A DNA stretch of 23,070 nt from DAOUBP01 sp034432655 (GTDB lineage Bacteria > Chloroflexota > Anaerolineae > CG2-30-64-16), in contig DAOUBP010000092.1 in assembly GCA_034432655.1 (NCBI GenBank), positions 1 through 23,070 of the forward strand. Reading direction: 5' to 3'. This document shows, piece after piece, positions 14,752 to 22,880 of this stretch. The notes beneath the pieces were generated by a model. That model was given only the letters and a program-made list of their open reading frames with translations, ran no database searches and had not been told where the DNA came from. Positions within the stretch are counted from its first letter, which is position 1. Each line of letters starts with the position of its first letter. The position numbers and the translations under genes are program-made.

Positions 14752-16136
14752 ACAATTGCGACCTCCTCCTTACGCACGGCCTGGTCGTCACCCAGGACCC
14801 TGAGCGGCGCATCCTGACAGACGCTGCCATCGCCATTTCTTGCGACCGCATCGCCGCCATCGGCCCGACAGCCGCGCTGGAAGCCCGGTTCCTTGCCACC
14901 AGGACGATTGACCTGGCCGGGGCTGCGGTCTTCCCCGGCCTGATCAACACTCACACGCATCTGTTTCAGGTTGCGGTGAAAGGCCTGGGCGAGGACATGC
15001 CGGTGCAGGACTGGGTACGAGCGGTAACGGCCCCCACGGCGATCTACGTCCAACCCGACGAGATGTACCTCTTCTGCCTCACCGGCTGTCTGGAGGCGAT
15101 CCGCTGCGGCGTGACCACCCTGGTGGACATGAGCTACGCGGCCCACACTTTTGCCCTGCACGAGGCCAACATCCGGGCCATGGCCGAAAGCGGCTTGCGG
15201 GCGCGCTACAGCTCCATCATCTCTGACTTCGGCGAGGAGTACGGGGTCCTGCCCGCGCTCATCAAACCCATCGAGCAGTTCCTGGCCGAATACGCCGAGC
15301 TGCTGCGTCGCTATCCGGTCAGTGACCGCATGGGCATCTGGCTGGCCATCGGCGCGCCGTGGACCGTGACCGATCGGGGGATGGCCGAGACGCGCCGGTT
15401 CGCCGACCGCACCGGCACGCCCCTGGTCATGCACATCCTGGAGAACGAGGTGGACAACGTCCTCTGCCGCCGGCGCAACGGGATGGACATCGTGCCCTAC
15501 CTGGCCCAGACCGGCTTCCTCGGCCCCGACTTGCTGGCGGTGCACTGTGTGGCGGTGAACGAGCGGGACATCGAGCTGCTGGCCCGTCACCGCGTCAAAG
15601 TGTCGTACAACCCGGTGAGCAACATGTACCTGGGCTCCGGCATCCCGCCGATGATGCGCATGGCCGCGGCCGGGCTGACCATCGGGATCGGCACCGACGG
15701 CGCGGGCAGCAACAACTCACAGGACATGATCGAGACGTTGAAGTTCGCGTCGTTGCTGCAGAAAGTGGCCGTCCGGGATGCCTCGGTGGTGGACGCGCAG
15801 ACCATCCTGGATTGGGCGACGCTGGGCGGCGCCGAGGTCCTGGGCCTGGCGCACGAGATCGGCTCCCTGGAGCCGGGCAAGAAGGCCGACCTGTTCGTGC
15901 TGGCGGCCCGCTCCCCAAAAATCGTCCCTGCGCACGACCCGGTAGCCTCGCTGATCTACTCCGCGGGTGAGGGGGATGTGGTCATGACGATCGCCGACGG
16001 CCGGATCTTGATGCAGGACGGCGTCATCCAGCACGTGGACGAGGGCGAGGTGCTGGCGCGGTGCCAGGCGGCCGCGCACGCGCTGGCCCTCCGGTGTGGG
16101 TCAAGCCGACGGGTCAAGAGACCGTGGAGGTACTGA
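14748..16136 (+). CDS. COG0402-type amidohydrolase/deaminase (AtzB/TrzN/SsnA-like)
   Basis: 462 aa metal-dependent amidohydrolase. The ligands are H69 and H71 in NTHTHLFQ, H229 with E232 in VMHILENE, H266 in AVHC and D317 in GTDGAGSNN, the set used by mononuclear Zn/Fe deaminases that act on aromatic or cyclic amidines (guanine, pterin, cytosine, S-adenosylhomocysteine, s-triazines). The C-terminus EPGKKADLFVL is typical. It is the first gene of the rightward operon and lies divergent from the dehydrogenase/mch operon. Sequence cannot pick the ring substrate; a pterin-like ring would make sense beside Mch, but this is conjecture. There is no own SD at 14748 (see the leader peptide entry). Confidence 0.92.
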   Translation: MNNCDLLLTHGLVVTQDPERRILTDAAIAISCDRIAAIGPTAALEARFLATRTIDLAGAAVFPGLINTHTHLFQVAVKGLGEDMPVQDWVRAVTAPTAIYVQPDEMYLFCLTGCLEAIRCGVTTLVDMSYAAHTFALHEANIRAMAESGLRARYSSIISDFGEEYGVLPALIKPIEQFLAEYAELLRRYPVSDRMGIWLAIGAPWTVTDRGMAETRRFADRTGTPLVMHILENEVDNVLCRRRNGMDIVPYLAQTGFLGPDLLAVHCVAVNERDIELLARHRVKVSYNPVSNMYLGSGIPPMMRMAAAGLTIGIGTDGAGSNNSQDMIETLKFASLLQKVAVRDASVVDAQTILDWATLGGAEVLGLAHEIGSLEPGKKADLFVLAARSPKIVPAHDPVASLIYSAGEGDVVMTIADGRILMQDGVIQHVDEGEVLARCQAAAHALALRCGSSRRVKRPWRY

Positions 16137-16169
16137 TCTTAATTCCGAAAATTCACGAGGAAACCGACT

Positions 16170-16943
16170 ATGATGCGCTTCACGGACAAAGTTGCTGTGG
16201 TCACCGGCGCTGCGAGCGGGATCGGCCTGGCCTGCGCAATCCGATTGGCGCGCGAAGGCGCGTCGGTGGCGGTCCTGGACCTGGCAGATACCGGTTGCGC
16301 GACCGACGCCTGTCGTGAAGCCGGGGCCCGGTGCCTGGGGCGGCAGGTGGATGTCGCCTCGCAGGAGAGCCTGGCGAACGCGGTAAACGAAATCGTCGGG
16401 CGGTTCGGCCGGCTCGACATCTGGGTCAACAACGCGGGGATATTCGACAACACGCCGCTGGCCCAACTGACCGAAGCACGTTTCGATCGGGTGGTCTCAG
16501 TGAACTACAAGAGCATGTTCCTGGCCGCGCAGCTAGCTGTGCCGCACATGCTGGCCCGGGGATGGGGCCGGATCATCAATATCTCCTCGATGGCCGCCAA
16601 GATCGCGTTCCCGGCCGAGGTCGCCTATTGCTCCAGCAAGGCGGCCGTGCTGGGCCTCACGCGCGCGCTGGCCGTGGAATTGGGGCCGCGCGGCATCACG
16701 GCCAACGCAGTCTGCCCGGGGCCGATCCAAACTGCCATGCTGCGGAACACCTACCAGTGTCTGGCCGATGAACACGGCGTAACCGCGCAGCAATGGGAGG
16801 CCGAGGTGCTCAAAACAATCCCGGTGGGCCGGTTCGGGCAGCCGGAGGACGTGGCCGCGCTGGTAGCATTCCTGGCGTCCGACGAGGCCGGGTTCATCAA
16901 CGGCCAGGCGATCAACATTGACGGGGGGATGGTGTTCTATTGA
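16170..16943 (+). CDS. SDR-family oxidoreductase, NAD-type
   Basis: 257 aa classical SDR, with start ATG at 16170 (or 16173) after a weak GAGGA. TGAASGIG is at 12-19, NNAG at 87-90, Ser139-140, and Tyr153-x3-Lys157 within YCSSK; GQAININDGG-like ending (GQAINIDGGM) closes the fold. The second strand ends VLDLAD, and this acidic residue predicts NAD(H), in contrast to the other SDR at 9738. It resembles polyol, 2,3-butanediol/acetoin or glucose dehydrogenases. It lies 33 nt after the amidohydrolase and its stop overlaps the start of the regulator gene (TGATG), so the three genes form one operon. Confidence 0.92.
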   Translation: MMRFTDKVAVVTGAASGIGLACAIRLAREGASVAVLDLADTGCATDACREAGARCLGRQVDVASQESLANAVNEIVGRFGRLDIWVNNAGIFDNTPLAQLTEARFDRVVSVNYKSMFLAAQLAVPHMLARGWGRIINISSMAAKIAFPAEVAYCSSKAAVLGLTRALAVELGPRGITANAVCPGPIQTAMLRNTYQCLADEHGVTAQQWEAEVLKTIPVGRFGQPEDVAALVAFLASDEAGFINGQAINIDGGMVFY

Positions 16944-17494
16944 TGGGAGAGAACGAAGCTTTTGGGGAGCAGATCCGTGCCAGGCGGAAGGAGCTGGGCC
17001 TGGGCGTGCGCGATCTGGCGCGCGCGACGGGGCTGAGTGCCACCTTTATCAGCAACCTGGAGCGGGGGCTGGCCAACCCGACCCTGGACACCCTGCGCAA
17101 GGTCGCGAACGCGTTGCAGACGCCGCTCTTCCGCTTGTTGGCGGGGGCTGAAGGCCACGACCCTGTCGTGCGGCACGACCGACGCCGGCGCATGACCCTT
17201 CACGGCCATATTTCGGTGGACATCCTGACCCCTGACCTGCAGCACAAAATGGTGCTGTTCCAGGTATGCGCCACCGCAGCCGACGGCAACCTGGTCGGCC
17301 CGCCGCTGCTGGTGCCCACCGAGGAATGCATCGTGGTGCTGGAGGGCCACATCTCGGTCAAAGCCTATGGCCAGAACTATGACCTGGGTCCAGGGGACAG
17401 CATCTATGTGGAGGGCCAAAGCCTGGAAGCGATCCATGTGGTGGGCGAAGCGCCTGCCAGGTTCATCTCGGCCATGACGCCGCCGGCATTTTAA
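16943..17494 (+). CDS. XRE-family HTH regulator with C-terminal cupin
   Basis: 183 aa from ATG 16943, which overlaps the SDR stop by one base; a TTG at 16940 is also in frame. Residues about 9-64 are an XRE/Cro helix-turn-helix (IRARRKELGLGVRDLARATG, LSATFISNLERGLANPTLDT). Residues about 105-175 are a cupin_2 domain (TEECIVVLEGHISVKAYGQN, LGPGDSIYVEG). Such proteins (SutR/PuuR type) usually bind a small pathway metabolite in the cupin and regulate adjacent genes. As the last gene of the amidohydrolase operon it is the likely regulator of the symmetric divergent promoter region at 14571-14621, including its own operon. Confidence 0.92.
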   Translation: MGENEAFGEQIRARRKELGLGVRDLARATGLSATFISNLERGLANPTLDTLRKVANALQTPLFRLLAGAEGHDPVVRHDRRRRMTLHGHISVDILTPDLQHKMVLFQVCATAADGNLVGPPLLVPTEECIVVLEGHISVKAYGQNYDLGPGDSIYVEGQSLEAIHVVGEAPARFISAMTPPAF

Positions 17495-17500
17495 GACAGG

Positions 17501-17743
17501 TCAGTCTTCCCGCAGTAGCGCCGGGTAGCCTTTCACCTGTACCGCTGCGGCGAACGAAACCGGCGAGCCCGGCAGGTTTTGCCCGCTGTCCAGCGTCACC
17601 AGCCCCAAGAGCGGCTCGATGACGAAGTAGCGGAAGATCGGGTGGATAGCATGTTTACTACCACCCCCGGGCTGGGCGATCGTCACTTCACCCGCAGCGC
17701 GCGGCCATGATCTCGGCCACCGACCGATTCGAGGGGCGAGCAT
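17501..17743 (-). CDS. Small unrecognised ORF, possibly a gene remnant
   Basis: 80 codons; no SD precedes the ATG and no family is recognised. Residues 29-80 (HAIHPIFRYFVIEPLLGLV onward, ending GYPALLRED) look more protein-like than the Arg/Trp-rich first part, so it may be the 3' end of a decayed gene or a chance frame. It lies in the 383-bp stretch between the regulator and the secreted-protein gene, where otherwise only the terminator at 17770-17807 is seen. Confidence 0.2.
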   Translation of the reverse strand: MLAPRIGRWPRSWPRAAGEVTIAQPGGGSKHAIHPIFRYFVIEPLLGLVTLDSGQNLPGSPVSFAAAVQVKGYPALLRED

Positions 17744-17769
17744 CCTCAGGCCGCCGCCAAAACCCCTCT

Positions 17770-17807
17770 AAAAAGATCGCCCGCCCCCCGCCGTGCGGGG
17801 GGGCGGG
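17770..17807 (-). terminator. Rho-independent terminator of the secreted-protein gene
   Basis: Read leftward, CCCGCCCCCCCG (17807-17796) pairs with CGGGGGGCGGG (17790-17780) around a 5-nt loop, with one bulged base. A run of five T (17774-17770) follows 5 nt later. It lies about 70 nt beyond the stop of the gene at 17878. Confidence 0.7.
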
Positions 17808-17877
17808 TTGGGGTGGGGGGCATCACCGTTGTGTAATGAGAAAGTTGTGACCCGCCAGAGAATCGGCTTGCGACTGA

Positions 17878-19749
17878 TCAGGGCGGACAGTTCACCCCAG
17901 GCCAGCATTGACGATCCAGGTCCCAGCCGTAAACGACCCCGGTATCAAACCACTCGGTCTTGGTCTCACACATGGCGCCGAACATCTCATCGCTGATGAA
18001 CACTTTCGACACCATGTAGTGGTCATCCCAAATCTTTTGGTCCCGGCTGCTGGTGCACGTCCCCCCGATGTATCCGCCCAGGCTGGTTGCGTTGATCTGC
18101 AGCTCAGGGATGGTGCGGAAGCGGATGGTATTGTGGTGCATCTTCAGCTCGCCGTTGATCCAAAGCTTGATCTCGCCGTCGGCCTGGCCGGGGGTATTCA
18201 TCTTCATCATCATCTGGTAGTCCACCCATTCGTCGCCGGTGATGTAGCGAGGGGCGCCGATGTTCTGCCGGAACTTCTCGCCGTAGCCCGTGGGCTGGTC
18301 GAGGTGGTAGCAATATAACACCGGCTCGCCGCGATCGTTGTTGCCGACGGGATCAAAACAACGCTCCACATGAGCACGGTTGTCGTACCAGCAGTTAGGC
18401 ATGATCTGGAAGAAACAACTGACTTCGTTCTCGCCGTTTGGATATTGGCCGGCTGGCATCGAGTAGGTGATCGGGTTGTGGGCGTAGATTGCGAACCCTT
18501 TGGACTCACAAGTGAATTGATAACCCGGTTCGTACCGGCGGTAAAAACGCCAGTAGTACACGTCGCTGCGAGGCAGGGCGTATTTGAAAGCGGTCGAAGG
18601 CTCGTGGGTGCCGGCCAGATTCTGGAACTGTTGTGAGTACGCTCCCTTGAGGACAACGTCCGTGGTGATGCTGACGTTGGCGGGATAACTGTAATAGACC
18701 CGATTGGGCGGGTAGGGCGCCAGCACCGAGCCGGAGTTGCCGCGATTGGCGAGCTGGTACCAGTAGTTGCGCTCCATGCTGGTGGCAAAGACGATACCGT
18801 CCGTGGGGTTGAAAGCGCACACCGCTCCCGATGGAGGTGTCGGCGATGCGGGCGGCGTAGGGGATGCCGTTGTCGCGGTCGGCGTGGGTGTACTCGTGAA
18901 CGCAGGCGTGTTTGACGGCGTCGCTGTTCTCACCGCCGTGGGCGTCGCGGTCGGCGTGGGTGTACTCGTGAACGCAGGCGTGTTTGACGGCGTCGCTGTT
19001 CTCACCGCCGTAGGCGTCGCCGTCGGTTTAGGCGTTCGTGTGGGCGTAGGTGTTTTTGTCGGTTTAGGCGTTCGTGTGGGCGTAGGTGTTTTTGTGGGCG
19101 TTGCCGTCCGCGTGGGTGTTGGCGAAACAACGGCCGTCGGTGAGAGCGGTGGCGTCGAGGTGTAGCTACTTCCTCCGATCACAATGACCTGATAGTCAAT
19201 GTTGCTCATATCGAGATCATAGTCGGTCTGGTAGCGGATGGTGATGCGGCCTTCGGCATCAATGGCCTGGGCTGGGCTGAAGGGCACGGAGAACTCCTGG
19301 TACGTCCAGCGCCAGTTCTCGTTCGGCGTGTTGTCGCCCAGGGTGACCCACTGTCCGGTCTGGACGTTGTAGATGTCCCACCACCAGCGTTGGATGGCGC
19401 GCGTGGGACCGCGCTGGTTGACGTGCAAGGCCATAGAGGTGACCTGCGCCGGATCGCTCCCGACGGGGAGGGTATACGTGAAAATGCCCTCATACCCGCC
19501 GCGCACCACATAGAACTCTTTGTAAGCGTCGGAGGGCTGAGAAGCCCAGTCGGACATCTCCCGGACGCCCAACACCGAGAGGGGCTTGTCATCGTGGCTG
19601 GCCCGGACAGCCGTAAGCTCTACCGGCGCGAGCACGATGGGAGTCGTGGTTTGTTGCGTTGGCGAGGCAAACACCTCGAGCGCCGCGGACAAAGTGGCCA
19701 CGAAGATCATGAACACCAACCATAAAGCTGCTCTGACCATGTTGCTCAT
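17878..19749 (-). CDS. Secreted two-domain protein with Thr/Pro linker and lyase-like C-terminus
   Basis: 623 aa; SD GGAAGGG precedes the ATG at 19749. A signal peptide (1-29, VRAALWLVFMIFVATLSAAL, cleavage near VFA-S) sends it outside. Residues 60-195 form an aromatic-rich beta-type domain (RWWWDIYNVQTGQWVTLGDN), perhaps carbohydrate-binding. Residues 197-308 are a Thr/Pro linker with exact 12- and 24-residue repeats. Residues 310-623 are Cys-containing, with WRFYRRYEPGYQ, WVDYQMMMKMNTPG, ADGEIKLWINGEL and a YMVSKVFI strand; this resembles concanavalin-type jelly rolls of polysaccharide lyases, but I cannot assign a family or catalytic residues. A role in binding or cutting extracellular polysaccharide is inference. 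Confidence 0.85.
   Translation of the reverse strand: MSNMVRAALWLVFMIFVATLSAALEVFASPTQQTTTPIVLAPVELTAVRASHDDKPLSVLGVREMSDWASQPSDAYKEFYVVRGGYEGIFTYTLPVGSDPAQVTSMALHVNQRGPTRAIQRWWWDIYNVQTGQWVTLGDNTPNENWRWTYQEFSVPFSPAQAIDAEGRITIRYQTDYDLDMSNIDYQVIVIGGSSYTSTPPLSPTAVVSPTPTRTATPTKTPTPTRTPKPTKTPTPTRTPKPTATPTAVRTATPSNTPAFTSTPTPTATPTAVRTATPSNTPAFTSTPTPTATTASPTPPASPTPPSGAVCAFNPTDGIVFATSMERNYWYQLANRGNSGSVLAPYPPNRVYYSYPANVSITTDVVLKGAYSQQFQNLAGTHEPSTAFKYALPRSDVYYWRFYRRYEPGYQFTCESKGFAIYAHNPITYSMPAGQYPNGENEVSCFFQIMPNCWYDNRAHVERCFDPVGNNDRGEPVLYCYHLDQPTGYGEKFRQNIGAPRYITGDEWVDYQMMMKMNTPGQADGEIKLWINGELKMHHNTIRFRTIPELQINATSLGGYIGGTCTSSRDQKIWDDHYMVSKVFISDEMFGAMCETKTEWFDTGVVYGWDLDRQCWPGVNCPP
18872..19015. repeat. 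Two tandem 72-bp units in the linker
   Basis: Units 18872-18943 and 18944-19015 differ at very few positions (about one in the last bases) and encode the 24-residue linker repeat beginning AVRTATPSNTPAFTSTPTPT. Near-identity at DNA level points to recent duplication. Confidence 0.85.
19022..19093. repeat. Two tandem 36-bp units in the linker
   Basis: Units 19022-19057 and 19058-19093 are identical and encode KTPTPTRTPKPT-type repeats of 12 residues. Confidence 0.85.
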
Positions 19750-19877
19750 AGGTGGACCCTTCCTGTTCGCATGATCTATCTAAGCGCTGGCAGCTATTCG
19801 ACAGGGCCGCGCAGGGCCCGACGTCCACGGTATCGTCAGCAGCCGAGGCCGCTCTCCAGGTTCAGATGGAAGATTTC

Positions 19878-19888
19878 GTGAAGTTCAC
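19878..19888. promoter_or_regulatory. Small palindrome upstream of the secreted-protein gene
   Basis: GTGAAGTTCAC is a perfect 5+1+5 palindrome in the 175-bp gap between copA and the secreted-protein gene. It could be an operator half or chance; no convincing promoter is seen beside it. Confidence 0.2.
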
Positions 19889-19924
19889 AAGAATAATCGG
19901 GCTGTCAGGGTGTCCCCTTCCCGG

Positions 19925-22465
19925 TCACTCGATCTTCTGTCGGCGCAGGCGCAGGCTGTTGCTGACCACGAACACGCTGCTGAACGCCATCGCGGCGGCG
20001 GCCAGCATCGGATTCAGCAGCCCCAGCGCGGCGGCCGGGATCAGCAGGACGTTGTAGAAGAACGCCCAGAACAGGTTCTGTTTGATGGTGCGCAGCGTGC
20101 GGCGCGAGAGCTTGATAGCCCGGGCCACCCCGCGCAAATCGCCGCTGATCAATGTTACCGGCGCGGCCGCCATTGCGACATCCGTGCCCGTGCCGATCGC
20201 GATCCCCACATCCGCCTGCGCCAGCGCGGGCGCGTCGTTCACGCCGTCGCCGACCATGGCCACGATGGCCGATGACATATTGCGTATTGCGTATTGCGTA
20301 TTGCTCGCGGATGAATCACCGATTCGCTGATTCGCTGGTTCGTTGTCTGTCCCCTGCAACGCCTTCACCTGCGCGGCCTTCTCGCCTGGCAGGACCTCGG
20401 CCAGCACAGCCTCAATGCCCACCTGCCCGGCGATGGCTTCGGCGGTGCGGCGGTTATCGCCGGTGATCATAACGACGCGCAGGCCCATGCGGCGCAGCTC
20501 GGCGACCGCTTCGGCCGAGCCCTCCTTCAGCGTGTCAGCGACGGCAATGACGCCCTGCACTGCGCCGTCCACCGCCACCAGCATGGCCGTCTTGGCCTCG
20601 CGCTCCAGCCGTTCGATCGCAGCCTCCAGGCCTTTCAGCGCGTAGCCGCGGGCCGCCATCAGGCGCAGGTTGCCCACCACAACGCGGCGACCGTCCACCT
20701 CCGCCTCGACGCCGTGCCCGGCCTCGGCGCGAAATCCCCGCGGTTCGGCCAGGGACAGGCCGCGCCGGGTCGCCTCGGCCCAGATCGCCTCGCCCAGGGG
20801 GTGCTCGCTGCCCCGTTCCACCGACGCGGCCAGGCGCAACAGCTCTTCCTCTCCCATCCCGTCGCCGACCACGATATCGGTCACGGCCGGCTGGCCTTTG
20901 GTGATCGTGCCCGTCTTGTCCAGCACCACCACGTTGACCTTGCCGGCGCGCTCCAACGCCTCGGAGGTGCGGAACAGGATGCCCAGCTCCGCGCCTTTGC
21001 CCGTCCCCACCATGACCGCGGTCGGCGTGGCCAGGCCCATCGCGCACGGACAGGCCACCACCAAAACCGCTACCGCGTTGACCAGCGCGCGCGTGAACGC
21101 GTTGATATCGGCGTTGACCGGCAACGGTGGGCCGAAGAAATACCAGCCCAGGAAGGTGACAAGGGCAATGCCGATCACGGCCGGCACGAAGACGGCCGAT
21201 ACCCGGTCGGCCAGCCGCTGGATGGGCGCCTTGCTGCCCTGGGCCTCCTCCACCAGGCGGATAATCTGGCTGAGCGCAGTCTCCTTGCCGACTTTGGTGG
21301 CCTCGAATCTCAGCAGGCCCAGCTTGTTCAGCGTCGCGCCGATGACCGGATCGCCGGGCCCCTTTTCGACCGGCAGCGACTCGCCGGTGAGCATAGATTC
21401 GTCCACCGTCGAGCGGCCCTCGACCACCACACCGTCCACCGGGATCTTCTCGCCCGGTCGCACCACAATCAGGTCGCCGACCCGCACATCGTCGGCCGGC
21501 ACTTCTAGCTCTTGCCCGTCCCGCACCACCCGGGCGGTCTTGGCCCGCAAGCTCATCAGCTTCTTGATGGCCTCGCTGGTGCGGCCTTTGGCACGGGCTT
21601 CCAGGAATTTGCCCAGCTTGATAAGCGTGATGATGACTGCGGCGGTCTCGAAGTAGACGTGGCCGTCCAGCCAGCCGAAGGTGATGGGCAGGCTGTAGAA
21701 GTAGGCGGCCGAGGTGCCCATAGCGATCAGCACGTCCATATTGGCCGAGCGGTTGCGCAGCGCCTTGAACGCGCCGACGTAGTATTGCCAGCCAACATAA
21801 AACTGCACCGGCGTGGCCAGGGCCAGCAGGAGCCAGTTGAACCACGGCCAGGTCATGCGCATCCCGCCGACATGCGTCGCGTCGTGCGGCATGTAGACGA
21901 AGCCCGGCAACAGGCCGGCATCCCGGCCCATCGAAAGCAGAAAGAGCGGGATGGTGAGGATCAGGCCGATGACCAGGAGGCGGCGCTGCGTGTTGATCTC
22001 GCGCTGGCGGGCGATCGCTTCGGCATCCTCCGCATCGCCGCCCAGCTCCAGCGCCTCGAAGCCCGCGGCGGCCACTGCACGCCGGATCTCGGCCTGGGTG
22101 ATGATGGTGGGCACGTATTTCACGCGCGCTTTCTCGGTGGCATAGGACACATGGGCTTCGAGCACCCCTTCCAGCCGGCGCAGCGCGCTCTCCAGCCGCC
22201 GCGCGTCGTTGTCGTCGGCCAGGCGGCGGATGATCAGGTCGGCCTCGCCGGTGGCCACGCCGTAGCCGGCGCGCTCGACGCGGGCGATAAGGTCGGCCAG
22301 GCCGAGCTTGACCGGATCGAACTCGACGGTGGCGCGCTCGGACGACAGGTTGACGACGGCGCTCTGGACGCCGTCCAGCCGCTTCAGGTTGCGCTCGACG
22401 GTGGCAACGCAGTTGGCGCAGGTCATGCCGGTGATGGGAAGGGTGAGTTGTTTGGCTTCGGACAT
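19925..22465 (-). CDS. copA: P1B-type copper-exporting ATPase
   Basis: 846 aa. An N-terminal heavy-metal domain has GMTCANC (C16, C19). A second HMA-like fold (about 75-145) has lost its CxxC. The transport motif is CPC (472-474) in ACPCAMGLATPTA, the phosphorylated Asp is D516 in DKTGT, TGES lies in the actuator domain, SEHPLG in the nucleotide domain, and MVGDGVND begins at M737. It pumps Cu(I) out of the cytoplasm. Between KVKALQ and VAMVGDGVND there is an extra stretch of about 27 residues (roughly 707-733) not usual for the family, encoded by short tandem repeats. The gene begins 3 nt after the csoR stop and lacks a strong SD, so it is translated in the same operon. Confidence 0.95.
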   Translation of the reverse strand: MSEAKQLTLPITGMTCANCVATVERNLKRLDGVQSAVVNLSSERATVEFDPVKLGLADLIARVERAGYGVATGEADLIIRRLADDNDARRLESALRRLEGVLEAHVSYATEKARVKYVPTIITQAEIRRAVAAAGFEALELGGDAEDAEAIARQREINTQRRLLVIGLILTIPLFLLSMGRDAGLLPGFVYMPHDATHVGGMRMTWPWFNWLLLALATPVQFYVGWQYYVGAFKALRNRSANMDVLIAMGTSAAYFYSLPITFGWLDGHVYFETAAVIITLIKLGKFLEARAKGRTSEAIKKLMSLRAKTARVVRDGQELEVPADDVRVGDLIVVRPGEKIPVDGVVVEGRSTVDESMLTGESLPVEKGPGDPVIGATLNKLGLLRFEATKVGKETALSQIIRLVEEAQGSKAPIQRLADRVSAVFVPAVIGIALVTFLGWYFFGPPLPVNADINAFTRALVNAVAVLVVACPCAMGLATPTAVMVGTGKGAELGILFRTSEALERAGKVNVVVLDKTGTITKGQPAVTDIVVGDGMGEEELLRLAASVERGSEHPLGEAIWAEATRRGLSLAEPRGFRAEAGHGVEAEVDGRRVVVGNLRLMAARGYALKGLEAAIERLEREAKTAMLVAVDGAVQGVIAVADTLKEGSAEAVAELRRMGLRVVMITGDNRRTAEAIAGQVGIEAVLAEVLPGEKAAQVKALQGTDNEPANQRIGDSSASNTQYAIRNMSSAIVAMVGDGVNDAPALAQADVGIAIGTGTDVAMAAAPVTLISGDLRGVARAIKLSRRTLRTIKQNLFWAFFYNVLLIPAAALGLLNPMLAAAAMAFSSVFVVSNSLRLRRQKIE
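20278..20344. repeat. Heptamer and octamer tandem repeats inside copA
   Basis: TATTGCG is repeated 3.9 times (20278-20304). After 16 bp, GATTCGCT occurs twice followed by a degenerate third copy GGTTCGTT (20321-20344). They encode part of the in-frame insertion in the P domain of CopA. Confidence 0.9.
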
Positions 22466-22468
22466 ACG

Positions 22469-22738
22469 CTACACTTTCGTAGACACCTCGAAGACCTCCG
22501 CGATCTCCTTGAGCACGCGCTCGCGCTCTGCCTCGCTGTCCCCGCGGATCGCGGTGATCACGCAAGAGTTGAGGTGATCCTCCAGGATCTCGACACTCAC
22601 CTTGCTCAGCGCGGCCTCCACCGCCTGCACCTGGCGGATCACGTCAATGCAGTAGGCGTCGTTTTCCACCATGCGGATGATGCCGCGCAGGTGGCCTTCG
22701 ATGGTCTTCAGGCGGTTCAGGACTTTATTGGTGTGCAT
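22469..22738 (-). CDS. csoR: CsoR-family copper-sensing repressor
   Basis: 89 aa from ATG 22738, with GAAAGGAT 7 nt upstream. The longer open frame upstream (to 22969) crosses the promoter and operator and has non-protein-like composition, so it is not used. Length and helices match CsoR (HTNKVLNRLKTIEGHLRGII, VEILEDHLNSCV). The Cu(I) ligands are C30 (DAYC), H55 and C59 (EDHLNSC). It represses the csoR-copA operon until Cu(I) binds. It is placed first in the operon, with copA directly after it. Confidence 0.95.
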   Translation of the reverse strand: MHTNKVLNRLKTIEGHLRGIIRMVENDAYCIDVIRQVQAVEAALSKVSVEILEDHLNSCVITAIRGDSEAERERVLKEIAEVFEVSTKV

Positions 22739-22769
22739 GGTGAAGATCCTTTCCCGAGTGCTGGCACTA

Positions 22770-22784
22770 TCCCCCCCAGGGGGA
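22770..22784. promoter_or_regulatory. Putative CsoR operator
   Basis: TCCCCCCCAGGGGGA is a G/C-tract palindrome (6+3+6), the pattern of known CsoR operators. It lies just downstream of the -10 box, where bound repressor would block initiation. Confidence 0.6.
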
Positions 22785-22796
22785 GGGGGTGTCAGG

Positions 22797-22825
22797 ATCG
22801 TAATCGAAATCGGCAGGGCTGTCAA
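22797..22825 (-). promoter_or_regulatory. Promoter of csoR-copA
   Basis: Minus-strand TTGACA (22825-22820, perfect -35), a 17-bp spacer and TACGAT (22802-22797, 4/6). Transcription would begin near 22790, about 50 nt before the csoR ATG and next to the operator. Confidence 0.65.
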
Positions 22826-22880
22826 GTTCGCGCAGGAAGAGGCTTGTGGTATGATGTAGGCATCGGCGGGTATTTGGGCA

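Noticed and set aside
20535..22565. 676-codon frame overlapping copA on the same strand
   Set aside because: It is a second frame of copA, rich in Arg/Gly/Ala with no family motif; CopA motifs are all in the other frame.
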